This document shows, one piece after another, positions 1 to 7,429 of a DNA stretch of 23,255 bases. The notes beneath the pieces are model-generated. The model saw only the letters and a program-made list of their open reading frames with translations. It did not search any database and was not told the origin of the DNA. The position numbers and the translations under genes were made by a program. The stretch is taken from NCBI GenBank assembly GCA_946481735.1, contig CAMLOU010000068.1:1-23255 (forward strand), read 5' to 3'. This DNA is from an uncultured Cellvibrio sp. Its GTDB lineage: Bacteria; Pseudomonadota; Gammaproteobacteria; Pseudomonadales; Cellvibrionaceae. The stretch's first letter is position 1. Each line of letters starts with the position of its first letter.

Positions 1-22
1 GTGGTGAATCGAGAGGGGACGC

Positions 23-28
23 ATTATA
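23..28 (-). promoter_or_regulatory. Possible -10 element of a divergent leftward gene
   Basis: The minus strand carries a perfect TATAAT here, pointing out of the left edge. No good -35 lies 16-18 bases upstream (GCATTA at 17). A gene divergent from ilvA, such as rpiA in some relatives, would be served by it, but that gene is outside the window. Weak. Confidence 0.25.
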
Positions 29-118
29 CGGATTTTCATCGCGCCTAATGCGGGCTGCGCCTAAATTGTTTACTATGCGGAGCAGCTTTTCCTCACCTTC
101 GACACTAAGTTTTCCACT

Positions 119-1633
119 ATGCCCGATTCCTACATCAAACGTATCCTGAATGCCCGCATCTATGATCTGGCGGTCGAGACGCCGCTGGACGAAGCGCGCC
201 TCTTGTCCCAGCGCACCGGCAATAAAGTCCTGCTTAAACGTGAAGATTTGCAGCCGGTGTTTTCGTTCAAATTGCGCGGCGCCTACAACAAGCTATTGCA
301 ACTGTCGCCCGAAGAGCGTGAGCGCGGTGTGATTTGCGCATCGGCCGGTAACCACGCCCAGGGTGTGGCGCTGGGTTCGCAACACCTGGGCATTAAAGCC
401 ACCATCGTGATGCCGCGCACCACGCCGCAGATCAAGGTGGACGCCGTCAAAGCGCGCGGCGCTAAGGTCGTGTTGCACGGCGACAGTTATGACGAAGCCT
501 CGGCCCACGCCAAAAAACTGGTGGAAGAAAAAGGACTGACCTATGTGCATCCATTCGATGACCCGGATGTGATTGCCGGGCAGGGCACCATCGGGCTGGA
601 AATCCTGCGCCAATACCACGGCAAGATCGATGCAATCTTTGTGGCGGTGGGCGGCGGCGGCCTTTGTGCGGGGATTGCGTCTTACGTGAAATTCGTGCGT
701 CCGGACGTCAAGATTATCGCCGTTGAGTCGGATCAATCGGCGTGTCTGAAGGCTGCGTTGGAAAAGAAAAAACGCGTGGTCCTGCCCCATGTCGGCATCT
801 TTGCTGACGGCATTGCGGTGGCGCAGATCGGTGAAGAAACCTTCCGCGTCCTACGCAAGACGGTAGACGATGTGATCACCGTGAGCGACGATGAAATCTG
901 TGCCGGTATCAAAGACATCTTTGAAGACACCCGCTCCATTGCCGAGCCGGCGGGTGCGGTCAGCGTAGCCGGAATCAAAAAATATGTGGCGGAACACAAA
1001 CTCAGTGGCCAGACCTTTGTGGCCATTGCCTGCGGTGCCAATATGAATTTTGATCGTCTGCGCTACATCTCCGAGCGCACCGAGATCGGGGAGCAGCGCG
1101 AGGCCATCCTGGCGGTAACCATCCCGGAGCGTCCCGGCGCTTATAAGGAATTTTGCAAGGCGCTGGGCAAGCGCAACATCACCGAGTTCAACTACCGCTA
1201 CGCCGATAACCGCGAAGCCAAGATCTTTGTGGGTATCCAGGTCAGCAGCGGCGGCCAGGATCGCCAGGAACTGTTAGCGGACCTGAAGCAGCAGGGCTAC
1301 GCCGTGGTGGATATGACGGACAACGAGTTGGCTAAATTGCATATCCGCCATATGGTGGGCGGCCATGCGCCGAATGTTGGCGATGAAGTGGTGTACCGGT
1401 TTGAGTTTCCTGAGCGTCCCGGCGCGCTTTACACCTTCCTTAACCGGGTGGCGGGTCATTGGAATATCTCCATGTTCCATTACCGCAATCACGGTGCTGC
1501 ATCGGGTCGTGTCTTTGTTGGCATGCAGGTACCCAAGGCCGAACGTAGCCAGGTGAAGAAATTCCTCAGCGAACTGGGGTATCCCTTTTGGGATGAAACC
1601 GGCAACGAAGCCTACAAATTTTTCCTTGGCTAA
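119..1633 (+). CDS. ilvA: Threonine ammonia-lyase, biosynthetic (threonine deaminase)
   Basis: This cytosolic PLP enzyme converts L-threonine to 2-oxobutanoate and ammonia, the first committed step of isoleucine synthesis. The 504-residue product is the usual length for the long, feedback-regulated form (about 514 in E. coli). The PLP lysine is K51 in the motif FSFKLRGAY. The phosphate-binding glycine loop GGGGL lies at residues 178-182. Two ACT-like regulatory domains follow at about 327-400 and 421-500, each opening with a similar ERPGA motif; these normally bind isoleucine and valine. The two regulatory domains distinguish it from the short catabolic TdcB form. The ATG at 119 starts the conserved N-terminus (YIKRILNARIYD), though the ribosome site is weak. 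The gene stands alone, with a GC-rich hairpin after its stop codon. Confidence 0.96.
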   Translation: MPDSYIKRILNARIYDLAVETPLDEARLLSQRTGNKVLLKREDLQPVFSFKLRGAYNKLLQLSPEERERGVICASAGNHAQGVALGSQHLGIKATIVMPRTTPQIKVDAVKARGAKVVLHGDSYDEASAHAKKLVEEKGLTYVHPFDDPDVIAGQGTIGLEILRQYHGKIDAIFVAVGGGGLCAGIASYVKFVRPDVKIIAVESDQSACLKAALEKKKRVVLPHVGIFADGIAVAQIGEETFRVLRKTVDDVITVSDDEICAGIKDIFEDTRSIAEPAGAVSVAGIKKYVAEHKLSGQTFVAIACGANMNFDRLRYISERTEIGEQREAILAVTIPERPGAYKEFCKALGKRNITEFNYRYADNREAKIFVGIQVSSGGQDRQELLADLKQQGYAVVDMTDNELAKLHIRHMVGGHAPNVGDEVVYRFEFPERPGALYTFLNRVAGHWNISMFHYRNHGAASGRVFVGMQVPKAERSQVKKFLSELGYPFWDETGNEAYKFFLG

Positions 1634-1643
1634 GCCCTCCTGT

Positions 1644-1667
1644 CTCCGCGTCCCTGGTGGCGCGGAG
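1644..1667 (+). terminator. Possible terminator hairpin after ilvA
   Basis: The arms CTCCGCG (1644-1650) and CGCGGAG (1661-1667) form a perfect 7-bp GC-rich stem with a 10-base loop, beginning 10 bases after the ilvA stop codon. No clean T tract follows (GCATTTGTCGTT), so rho-independent activity is uncertain. Confidence 0.45.
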
Positions 1668-1808
1668 GCATTTGTCGTTCAATTTACCTTTCTTTACCCC
1701 ACCCGCTGTTTTCCCGCTGTAGCGCTTAATTGCTGATGTTTCGCGGGTTTTCGGCCCACCTCCCTGTAATCTCGCCCGCTCGCTGTCGCTTTTCTGCGCA
1801 GAAGACTA

Positions 1809-1822
1809 TTGGTCGTGACCAA
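1809..1822. repeat. Inverted repeat TTGGTC-gt-GACCAA
   Basis: Perfect 6-bp arms with a 2-base spacer, 16 bases upstream of the 1838-1849 palindrome. TTGGTC could serve as a poor -35 with TAATCT at 1831-1836 (16-bp spacing), which would place the two palindromes around one promoter. Regulator unknown. Confidence 0.4.
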
Positions 1823-1837
1823 AACTCGTGTAATCTG

Positions 1838-1849
1838 GACAACGTTGTC
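1838..1849. promoter_or_regulatory. Perfect palindrome, candidate NagR-type (LacI family) operator
   Basis: GACAACGTTGTC is a perfect 12-bp palindrome 124 bases before the chitobiase start. From memory, its central CG and flanking half-sites resemble the motif described for the LacI-family N-acetylglucosamine regulator NagR in Shewanella and Xanthomonas (core GACAnCGnTGTC). The downstream product releases GlcNAc from chito-oligosaccharides, which fits. The regulator assignment is inference. Confidence 0.5.
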
Positions 1850-1973
1850 TATTCTTGGGTCTTAGGGTAGTTATTAAGGTAGTTACGGGGTGCCTGTTGA
1901 ATCAGGCGAAGCACAATTCGATTCCCGAGTGGCTCGGCATCAGGGTTACTCAACACACGACGGGAGCATAACA

Positions 1974-4547
1974 ATGAGATGGGTGGTTTTTTTACTGGCG
2001 GGTTTATTAAGCAATGCCGGGCTGGCACAAAGCCTGAGCCAGCAGCAACTGGCAGACTTTGCAGAGGGCACTGAATTTCGTTTCGGTGTGGTGAGTAACT
2101 TCGGTAAAGACGGTGTTAGAGCAAAAATAACGCTGAATAACCAATCGAGCGTCGCTCTCCCCAAAGGTAAAAACGACTGGCGAATTTATTTCCATTCCGT
2201 GCGTAAGGTGGCCGATACCACCGTGGCGGGTTTGAAGCTGGTCCATGTGCAAGGTGATTTACATCAGCTAAGCCCCACCGCCGAGTTCGCCGGCCTGGCC
2301 GTTAAGGCGAGCCTGGAGATTCCTTATTCTCCTTCCTCATCCATGGTGAGCTACACCGACTTTATGCCCCGCGCCTTTATCCATCGCCCCGGTTTGCAGG
2401 CGGAGGTCTTCGCCAATACGGATACCGAAGACACCAGGCAATTTGTTGAAGCCTTTGAGCGACCGGAACAGTTGTTACGCCATAACGAACCGGATTTGTT
2501 CCCGATTGCCACGGCACCCTCGCGCTATGAAGCGAATCAGGCGGTCAATGAAATTCCACTGAATAGCAGCGAAGCCGCTTTACGTATTATCCCCAAGCCG
2601 CAGGACGTAAAAATACAGCGCGGCAATGTAAGCCTGAATGCCGACTGGCAGATTCGCTACGCCGGTCGTCTGACGGGTGAGGCAAAGTATCTGCAAGCCC
2701 GCTTGAAAGACGCCCTGGGGGTGGAGCTGGATGCCCAGGCGCAGCATGTGGCGGCGTCTGGCAAGGTGATTGAGTTGCAGGTGAATGCCGGTGATGCGAA
2801 GAAAAACGGCGTCCCGCAAAAAGCCGAGAGTTACCACCTCAGCATCACGGCTGACAAGATCCTCATCAACGGCAGCGATAACGCCGGTGCCTTCTACGGG
2901 CTCCAGAGTTTGCTCAGCCTGTTGCCCGCTGAACCCGCCAAAAGCTACTCGCTGCCAGTGCTCACAGTCAGCGACAGTCCGCGCGCCGGCTGGCGTGGGA
3001 TGCACTACGACATGGGACGAAACTTCCACGGTAAAGATGTGACGCTGCGCCTGATTGAGCAAATGGCGCGCTACAAACTGAATAAGTTGCACCTGCATCT
3101 GACTGAAGATGAAGGCTGGCGCATTGAGATTCCCGGTCTGCCGGAGCTGACCGACATCGGCGCCTTCCGCTGTTTTGACCTGAGTGAGCAGACCTGTCTG
3201 TTGACGCAATTAGGTACTGGGCCATCCAAAACCGGTTCGGGCAATGGCTACTACAGCACTGAAGATTTTATTGAGATCCTGAAGTATGCCGCCGCGCGTC
3301 ATATCGAGGTGATCCCCGAAATTGATATGCCCGGTCACGCTCGCGCAGCGGTAAAAGCGATGGATGCGCGTTACAAAAAATTACTCGCTGCGGGCAAAAA
3401 AGCGCAAGCCGAGCAGTACCTGTTGTCTGATCCCCAAGACACCTCCAAATACATCACCGTCCAGAACTACACCGACAACTCTATTAACGTGTGCCTGCCC
3501 TCGACCTATGCGTTCGTGGATAAAGTGATGTACGAGTTGCAGCAGATGTACCGCAAAGCCGGGCTAAAACTGGAAACCTTCCATATGGGGGGCGACGAAG
3601 TGGGCGCGGGTTCCTGGACGGCCTCACCGGCCTGCGAGGCCCTGTTTGCCAGTGAGAGCGGTGTAGCCGGTGTGGCGGATCTGAAGCCCTACTTCGTGAG
3701 TCGCGTGGCCGCCCTGAGCAATCAGCGCGGTCTGGCCCTGGCAGGTTGGGAAGATGGTTTGATGTACGACCCGAACAACACGTTCAATCGCGCGCAGTTC
3801 AATAACAAGCGAGTGATGGCCAATGCCTGGGACAACATCTGGGAATGGGGTGTGGCGGATCGCGCTTACCGTCTGGCAAATGCCGGTTACGAAGTGATTC
3901 TCTCCCACGCCACGCATTTGTATTTTGACCATCCGTACGAAGCACATCCGGAAGAGCGCGGCTATTATTGGGCGGCGCGTTACACGGACACCGCCAAAGT
4001 ATTCGGCTACATGCCCGATAACCTCTACGCGAATGCCGACAAAACCCGCGCCGGCGCAACCATTGAAAACCTGGAGGCCTTGGTAGGGCGCGAACTGCCG
4101 CGCCTGGAAAAACCGGAGAACATTCTCGGTATCCAGGGCCAGGTCTGGACCGAAACCATCCGCACCGCCGAGCAGGTGGAAACCATGATCTATCCGCGCC
4201 TCGTTGCGCTCGCCGAGCGAGCCTGGCACAAGGCGGAGTGGGAGGGTGACAAGCCTGATATGGTGCAGCGCCAACAGGAATGGGCCAAATTTGCCCAAGC
4301 CCTGGTGATAAAAGAGTTGCCCAGGATGATCGCTGCGGGCGTGAAACTGCATCTGCCGCCGCCGGGCGCGGTTTTACAAAACGGGACTTTGCGGGCCAAT
4401 ACCGCTTTCCCCGGCCTGGCGATTGAGTACAGTGTCGATGCGGGTGAAACCTGGAAAGCCTATGAAAAACCGGTTCCGATAACGGCAGACATGGTGTTGT
4501 TGCGCTCACGTAGCGGTGAAATGGTCAGCCGGAGTACCGGTCTCTAA
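1974..4547 (+). CDS. Exported beta-N-acetylhexosaminidase (GH20 chitobiase)
   Basis: This enzyme hydrolyses terminal GlcNAc from chitobiose and other chito-oligosaccharides, in the periplasm or outside the cell. The start at 1974 is chosen because GGGAG lies just upstream and the product then begins with a signal peptide (hydrophobic core, cleavage after AGLA near residue 20). The 857-residue protein has the four-part layout of Serratia and Vibrio chitobiases: an N-terminal carbohydrate-binding-like domain (about 25-170), the GH20b alpha/beta domain (about 200-330), the catalytic barrel (about 335-770) and a C-terminal Ig-like domain (about 790-857). The catalytic pair is D541-E542 in HMGGDEVGAGSW. 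The N-terminal domain and Chb-like length separate it from shorter NagZ-like and GH20 enzymes. It is monocistronic, with a likely GlcNAc-responsive operator before it and a strong terminator after it. Confidence 0.93.
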   Translation: MRWVVFLLAGLLSNAGLAQSLSQQQLADFAEGTEFRFGVVSNFGKDGVRAKITLNNQSSVALPKGKNDWRIYFHSVRKVADTTVAGLKLVHVQGDLHQLSPTAEFAGLAVKASLEIPYSPSSSMVSYTDFMPRAFIHRPGLQAEVFANTDTEDTRQFVEAFERPEQLLRHNEPDLFPIATAPSRYEANQAVNEIPLNSSEAALRIIPKPQDVKIQRGNVSLNADWQIRYAGRLTGEAKYLQARLKDALGVELDAQAQHVAASGKVIELQVNAGDAKKNGVPQKAESYHLSITADKILINGSDNAGAFYGLQSLLSLLPAEPAKSYSLPVLTVSDSPRAGWRGMHYDMGRNFHGKDVTLRLIEQMARYKLNKLHLHLTEDEGWRIEIPGLPELTDIGAFRCFDLSEQTCLLTQLGTGPSKTGSGNGYYSTEDFIEILKYAAARHIEVIPEIDMPGHARAAVKAMDARYKKLLAAGKKAQAEQYLLSDPQDTSKYITVQNYTDNSINVCLPSTYAFVDKVMYELQQMYRKAGLKLETFHMGGDEVGAGSWTASPACEALFASESGVAGVADLKPYFVSRVAALSNQRGLALAGWEDGLMYDPNNTFNRAQFNNKRVMANAWDNIWEWGVADRAYRLANAGYEVILSHATHLYFDHPYEAHPEERGYYWAARYTDTAKVFGYMPDNLYANADKTRAGATIENLEALVGRELPRLEKPENILGIQGQVWTETIRTAEQVETMIYPRLVALAERAWHKAEWEGDKPDMVQRQQEWAKFAQALVIKELPRMIAAGVKLHLPPPGAVLQNGTLRANTAFPGLAIEYSVDAGETWKAYEKPVPITADMVLLRSRSGEMVSRSTGL

Positions 4548-4574
4548 TAACCGTTAGGCATCAATTTCGCGAAA

Positions 4575-4600
4575 GCCAGACAGAAATGTCTGGCTTTTTT
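4575..4600 (+). terminator. Rho-independent terminator of the chitobiase gene
   Basis: The arms GCCAGACA (4575-4582) and TGTCTGGC (4587-4594) form a perfect 8-bp stem with a GAAA tetraloop, followed at once by TTTTTT and more T residues. It starts 27 bases after the stop codon. This is a textbook intrinsic terminator. Confidence 0.93.
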
Positions 4601-4937
4601 GTTTTAAGGCCTTTTCATCTGTGGAACGATGCACAAAATAAAAAATAGTTGGAATTTTTTTGACTAAAAACTGTTGTTAGGCTAATGCAGTGTCTATGCT
4701 TCATATCCACTCTCGCTTTTTTGCTCGGGTGGCGATGCGAGCGATTAAGGCAGCAGCAAGAAGGGGAGACGCTTGGTACGAGGACGCAACAAAAAAGCCA
4801 TTTTTTTGCGTGAGTATGGATACGCAGCATGGAGCTGATCTGAGTCCGCTGTAAAACCTGTCTCGCAGGATTTTCCGAGTAGCAGTCGGGTATAAGTCTT
4901 GCAGTGAAAAGAAAACTTTTTATTGATAACTCAAACT
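4601..4937. other. Non-coding stretch with a hairpin, upstream of a short peptide gene
   Basis: No convincing gene. An AT-rich part (4635-4680) contains TTGACT at 4660-4665, with GCTAAT 15 bases further on as a poor -10. A long imperfect hairpin lies at 4784-4811: ACGCAACAAAA pairs with TTTTTTTGCGT with one C-T mismatch and a 6-base loop. TATAAG at 4891-4896 could be a -10 for the short gene at 4938, but has no good -35. The stretch could be a structured leader or a small RNA; it matches no RNA family I can recognise. Confidence 0.35.
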
Positions 4938-5069
4938 ATGAAAATCGATATTGTTAGTGGTGTGGTTCTTATCTTTTGCGTGGGCGTGTTTGCCAGTGCT
5001 ATAGCATCGTCCGACCTGTTCAGGGATTCCGATGCGCCTGCTGCCGTTACGGCACAGATCGAAGAGTAA
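4938..5069 (+). CDS. Putative 43-residue exported or membrane-anchored peptide
   Basis: ATG at 4938 opens a 43-codon frame ending in TAA. The product starts MKIDIVSG, then has a hydrophobic segment (about residues 6-23, VVLIFCVGVFASAIA) followed by a polar, acidic tail (SSDLFRDSD, ending QIEE). This looks like a signal peptide with a very short mature part, or a single-pass membrane peptide. A TATAAG box 42 bases upstream suits it as a promoter, but no clear Shine-Dalgarno is present. It faces the convergent fau gene. I do not recognise a family, and a chance frame is possible. Confidence 0.4.
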   Translation: MKIDIVSGVVLIFCVGVFASAIASSDLFRDSDAPAAVTAQIEE

Positions 5070-5128
5070 GTTGCCGCTAAACCCTTCCCTCACACATCCT
5101 GGCTGACCAATAAACGGGTCGGTTACGC

Positions 5129-5734
5129 TCAGGCTTTGCCGCAGAGGATCATCTCCCGATCGGTGGCAATCCCGTGGAGCGGCACGTCCCAGTTCGCGGT
5201 TTCCAGTCGTTCGACTTCCTGGCAGGTATGCGCCAGGCCAATCAGGTACGGCTTGCCTTTGCTTTTTTGTTGCTTGAAGGCAAAGGTGTAGTCATAAAAC
5301 CCAGCCCCCATTCCCAGACGCGCACCGCTGCGGTCAAAACCCACCAAAGGCAACAGGACCATATCCAATAAATTGGCCGGCAGGCGATGGTTGTGAAACG
5401 GATCGGGCTCTGCAATCCCGTAACGATTCGGGTTGAGGGGCGTATCCGGGTCATAGCGTACAAACCACATCTGTTGTGTCTTGTCCGGTCGCAGTACCGG
5501 CAGGTAACACGTCTTGTTCATCTTCCATAATTGTTGCGCCACCGGTGCCGGATCAATCTCGCCGTCGGCCGCGATATACAGCGCAACGTGGTAGCTGCGC
5601 ATAAACAACGGTTGCTTCATCAATTGGCGAAGCAATCCCTGGGAAGCCTGATGCTGTTGGGTCGGTGACAACGCTTGGCGACGTGCGCGGAGCTGTTGGC
5701 GTAATTCGGAGCGGGACGGAGCAGAGTGGATCAT
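5129..5734 (-). CDS. fau: 5-formyltetrahydrofolate cyclo-ligase
   Basis: This enzyme, also called ygfA or MTHFS, uses ATP to convert 5-formyl-THF to 5,10-methenyl-THF and so returns storage folate to the one-carbon pool. The 201-residue product shows the N-terminal pattern SELRQQLRARRQALS and the C-terminal signature LVGFDRSGARLGMGAGFYD (about residues 132-150), whose glycine-rich part binds nucleotide and folate. The start at 5734 is preferred over an in-frame ATG at 5800, because that one lies inside the 6S RNA and the added residues are unlike the family. It follows ssrS directly, the arrangement known from E. coli, where the two are transcribed together. The N-terminus is slightly longer than E. 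coli YgfA (182 residues). Confidence 0.93.
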   Translation of the reverse strand: MIHSAPSRSELRQQLRARRQALSPTQQHQASQGLLRQLMKQPLFMRSYHVALYIAADGEIDPAPVAQQLWKMNKTCYLPVLRPDKTQQMWFVRYDPDTPLNPNRYGIAEPDPFHNHRLPANLLDMVLLPLVGFDRSGARLGMGAGFYDYTFAFKQQKSKGKPYLIGLAHTCQEVERLETANWDVPLHGIATDREMILCGKA

Positions 5735-5776
5735 CGGCGGCCTTGTCGAACAGATGTAACGCAGATGCTGGAAGAG

Positions 5777-5950
5777 ATGCCCCGGAAATGCCGCTACCAA
5801 GCGGGCCTTGAACCCAACGGCTCAAGGTGGCGATACCTGTGGTTCTTTAGGCTTTCCGTCAGGCGGACATGCACACCGAACACAACGAGGTACTGCCGGT
5901 TACACATTTATCGGCTCAAGGACTTTGTCGGTTGGCAAACATCCCAGGGC
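5777..5950 (-). ncRNA. ssrS: 6S RNA
   Basis: 6S RNA mimics an open promoter and holds sigma70-RNA polymerase in stationary phase. Read on the minus strand, this stretch contains blocks typical of Pseudomonas 6S RNA: CCTTGAGCCGATA in the 5' half, GTCCGCCTGACGGAAAG in the middle, and CACCTTGAGCC followed by GGGTTCAAGG near the 3' end. The ends pair: TGCCCTGGGATG at the 5' side with CATTTCCGGGGCA at the 3' side, giving the closing stem and a length of about 174 nt. It sits between zapA and fau, its usual place in Gammaproteobacteria, and a perfect TATAAT precedes it. The exact ends are inferred from pairing and the promoter. Confidence 0.92.
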
Positions 5951-5957
5951 AAGGGCA

Positions 5958-5963
5958 ATTATA
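5958..5963 (-). promoter_or_regulatory. -10 element of the 6S RNA promoter
   Basis: A perfect TATAAT on the minus strand ends 7 bases before the inferred 6S RNA 5' end (about 5951/5950). The -35 is weak: TTGCGA at 19 bp is the best candidate. Confidence 0.7.
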
Positions 5964-6060
5964 ACCTGGCACCAATAGGCAATCGCAAATACATTTGTGA
6001 ATGGGATGATGGGTTCTGGTAAGGAAATGTAATGGAACTTTTTAGGAGGCGAGCGAAAGA

Positions 6061-6354
6061 CTAATTAAGACTGTTGAGCGCGCGTTCGATTTTTTCGCTC
6101 AGCCGTTGCAAATCTGCCTTGTCGGTAGTGGTTGAACCGCCCGCTGTGCGCGCTTGCAACAGTTCATGGCTCAAATTAAGCGCAGCCATGACAGCGATAC
6201 GCTCAAGTCCGATGACGGCGCCGGTATTCTTGATAGCTTTCATGCGCTCATCCAGCATCTGCGCCGATTGCTGTAATGCCTGACGCTCTTCGCGCGGGCA
6301 GGCAACCTGGTATTCCTTGTCGAGGATCTTCACAAAAACGGTTTCGTTGCTCAC
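6061..6354 (-). CDS. zapA: Cell division protein ZapA
   Basis: ZapA binds FtsZ and cross-links its protofilaments at the Z ring. The 97-residue product has the family's usual size, with the N-terminal ETVFVKILDKEYQVACP strand region, the conserved ERIAVMAALNLSHELL helix (about residues 51-66) and a C-terminal coiled coil ending KIERALNSL that forms the tetramer. It follows the small coiled-coil gene by 29 bases and precedes ssrS and fau on the same strand, the standard gammaproteobacterial order. Confidence 0.94.
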   Translation of the reverse strand: MSNETVFVKILDKEYQVACPREERQALQQSAQMLDERMKAIKNTGAVIGLERIAVMAALNLSHELLQARTAGGSTTTDKADLQRLSEKIERALNSLN

Positions 6355-6383
6355 TGGGTCATTCTCCGCTGATGGCGTGCCGC

Positions 6384-6590
6384 TTATTCCGTATCCAGAC
6401 TTTTTAAATGGGCAATCATGGCTTCCACCCGACTGCGAGCCAATTCATTCTTTTCGATCAGGCGCTCGCGTTCACGTTGCCATTCGCCCTCACGCGCTTT
6501 CAACTGTGCATTTTCCTGTTGCAGGCGATTGCACAGCAGAATCAGGCGATCCAGCTTGGTTTCCAGCGAGAGTAGAAGATCGTCAGACAT
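6384..6590 (-). CDS. Small coiled-coil protein, TIGR02449 / ZapB-like
   Basis: This 68-residue protein is almost wholly a predicted coiled coil, rich in Leu, Glu, Arg and Gln (LETKLDRLILLCNRLQQE). It fits the short TIGR02449 proteins that sit directly before zapA in Pseudomonas and relatives and are compared with ZapB, a division-ring component in E. coli. A cell-division role is inferred from position and shape; it has no catalytic motif. It is the first gene after the promoter at 6620-6648. Confidence 0.8.
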   Translation of the reverse strand: MSDDLLLSLETKLDRLILLCNRLQQENAQLKAREGEWQRERERLIEKNELARSRVEAMIAHLKSLDTE

Positions 6591-6619
6591 GATAAGTGGC
6601 CAATAATGATGCAGCGGCT

Positions 6620-6648
6620 ACTATATTGCGCCCTCCGCAGGTGGTCAA
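6620..6648 (-). promoter_or_regulatory. Sigma70 promoter for the zapB-like - zapA - ssrS - fau unit
   Basis: On the minus strand, TTGACC (6648-6643) and TATAGT (6625-6620) each match the consensus at five of six positions and are separated by exactly 17 bases. The predicted start near 6613 gives a leader of about 23 bases before the ATG at 6590. This is the best promoter in the window. Confidence 0.8.
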
Positions 6649-6828
6649 TGATTGCGGGCCGGTTATTCACAATTATTCAAGTAGTTTCGAGGAAACAGCG
6701 TTAACGCATGAATAACAAGATAGTTTTTCATTTCATTCAATGTCTGTTGAACGGCACACACAAGAATGTCTCGCCCGGTCAGAGGAGGAATCGTGATAGC
6801 ATTTGGCCATTGTTCAAGAGAGTGTGTC

Positions 6829-7407
6829 ATGACTGATTTATCCTCCTCGCGTTTTGAAGATTTGTGTAACCTGCTGCTGCCCTTGGGAGCGCTCAATAGC
6901 CCCGCTGAGTTGCATGGTTTGCTGTGTGGCAAGTTGTGTGGCGGTGAAGCCCTGAGCGAAACCCGCTGGTTACTCGATGCCGTTGAATTCCTCGATTTTA
7001 CCCAGGCCCCGGATGAATCCGTGCGGGCTGCCTTGAGCCAGTTGTATAAGGACGCGTTAACCCAATTGCGCGGCGAAGCTTTTGAACTGGTATTGATCCT
7101 GCCGGATGATGAGAGCGATATTGCGCAACGCCTGACGGCGCTGGGTCAATGGTGTTATGGCTTTTTATCCGGTTTCGGCAGCGTGGCCGCCGTGGGTCAG
7201 CGGGAGATGTCAGAGGAGTCTGAGGAAACCTTGCGCGACCTGGCCTCGATTGCCCAGATCGATATCGATGTGGAAGAAGATGAAGACAGTGAAACCGATT
7301 ATATGGAGCTGACCGAATATATCCGCATGGCTGCCTCATCACTCTATATGGAATTTGCACCGGCGGCACCGGGGACAGCCGAACCACAACCGCCCACCCT
7401 TCACTGA
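6829..7407 (+). CDS. ygfB: UPF0149 family protein YgfB
   Basis: The 192-residue product matches the length of E. coli YgfB and shows the family's ELHGLLCGKLCGG motif (about residues 24-36) and a conserved GFLSGFG segment in the middle; it is acidic towards the C-terminus (VEEDEDSETDYMEL). The family is all-helical and cytosolic. In Pseudomonas aeruginosa YgfB affects ampDh3 expression and beta-lactam resistance, but a general molecular function is not settled. The ATG at 6829 is chosen over 6766 because it begins the conserved region and is preceded by AAGAGAG. It lies 22 bases before pepP, as in E. coli, suggesting one transcript. The preceding 238 bases separate it from the divergent zapB-like gene; I see no strong plus-strand promoter there. 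Confidence 0.9.
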   Translation: MTDLSSSRFEDLCNLLLPLGALNSPAELHGLLCGKLCGGEALSETRWLLDAVEFLDFTQAPDESVRAALSQLYKDALTQLRGEAFELVLILPDDESDIAQRLTALGQWCYGFLSGFGSVAAVGQREMSEESEETLRDLASIAQIDIDVEEDEDSETDYMELTEYIRMAASSLYMEFAPAAPGTAEPQPPTLH

Positions 7408-7429
7408 ACCGTGTGAGATTGTCGTCGCT

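Larger units (their letters stand above)
1634..1973. other. Intergenic region between ilvA and the chitobiase gene
   Basis: About 340 bases without a credible gene. It holds the ilvA hairpin, a pyrimidine-rich stretch (about 1670-1800), two inverted repeats (1809-1822 and 1838-1849), and a direct repeat GGTAGTTA at 1866-1873 and 1878-1885 (12-base spacing). An open frame runs into the chitobiase gene from 1890, but the ribosome site and signal peptide place the true start at 1974. Confidence 0.6.

Noticed and set aside
3624..4509. Long minus-strand frames (242 and 236 codons) inside the chitobiase gene
   Set aside because: Shadows of high-GC coding sequence; the products are Arg/Pro/His-rich without domain motifs, while the plus-strand GH20 product is unambiguous.
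4615..4830. Minus-strand 71-codon frame rich in Cys, His and Ser
   Set aside because: Biased composition from an AT-rich non-coding stretch, no ribosome site, and it overlaps the hairpin at 4784-4811.
4735..4850. Possible c-di-GMP (GEMM) riboswitch suggested by GACGCAA and AGCC pieces
   Set aside because: The conserved core and order of the GEMM motif are missing, and no matching paired stems are present.
5726..6022. Plus-strand open frame of 98 codons
   Set aside because: It lies across the 6S RNA on the opposite strand, and its product has no recognisable features.
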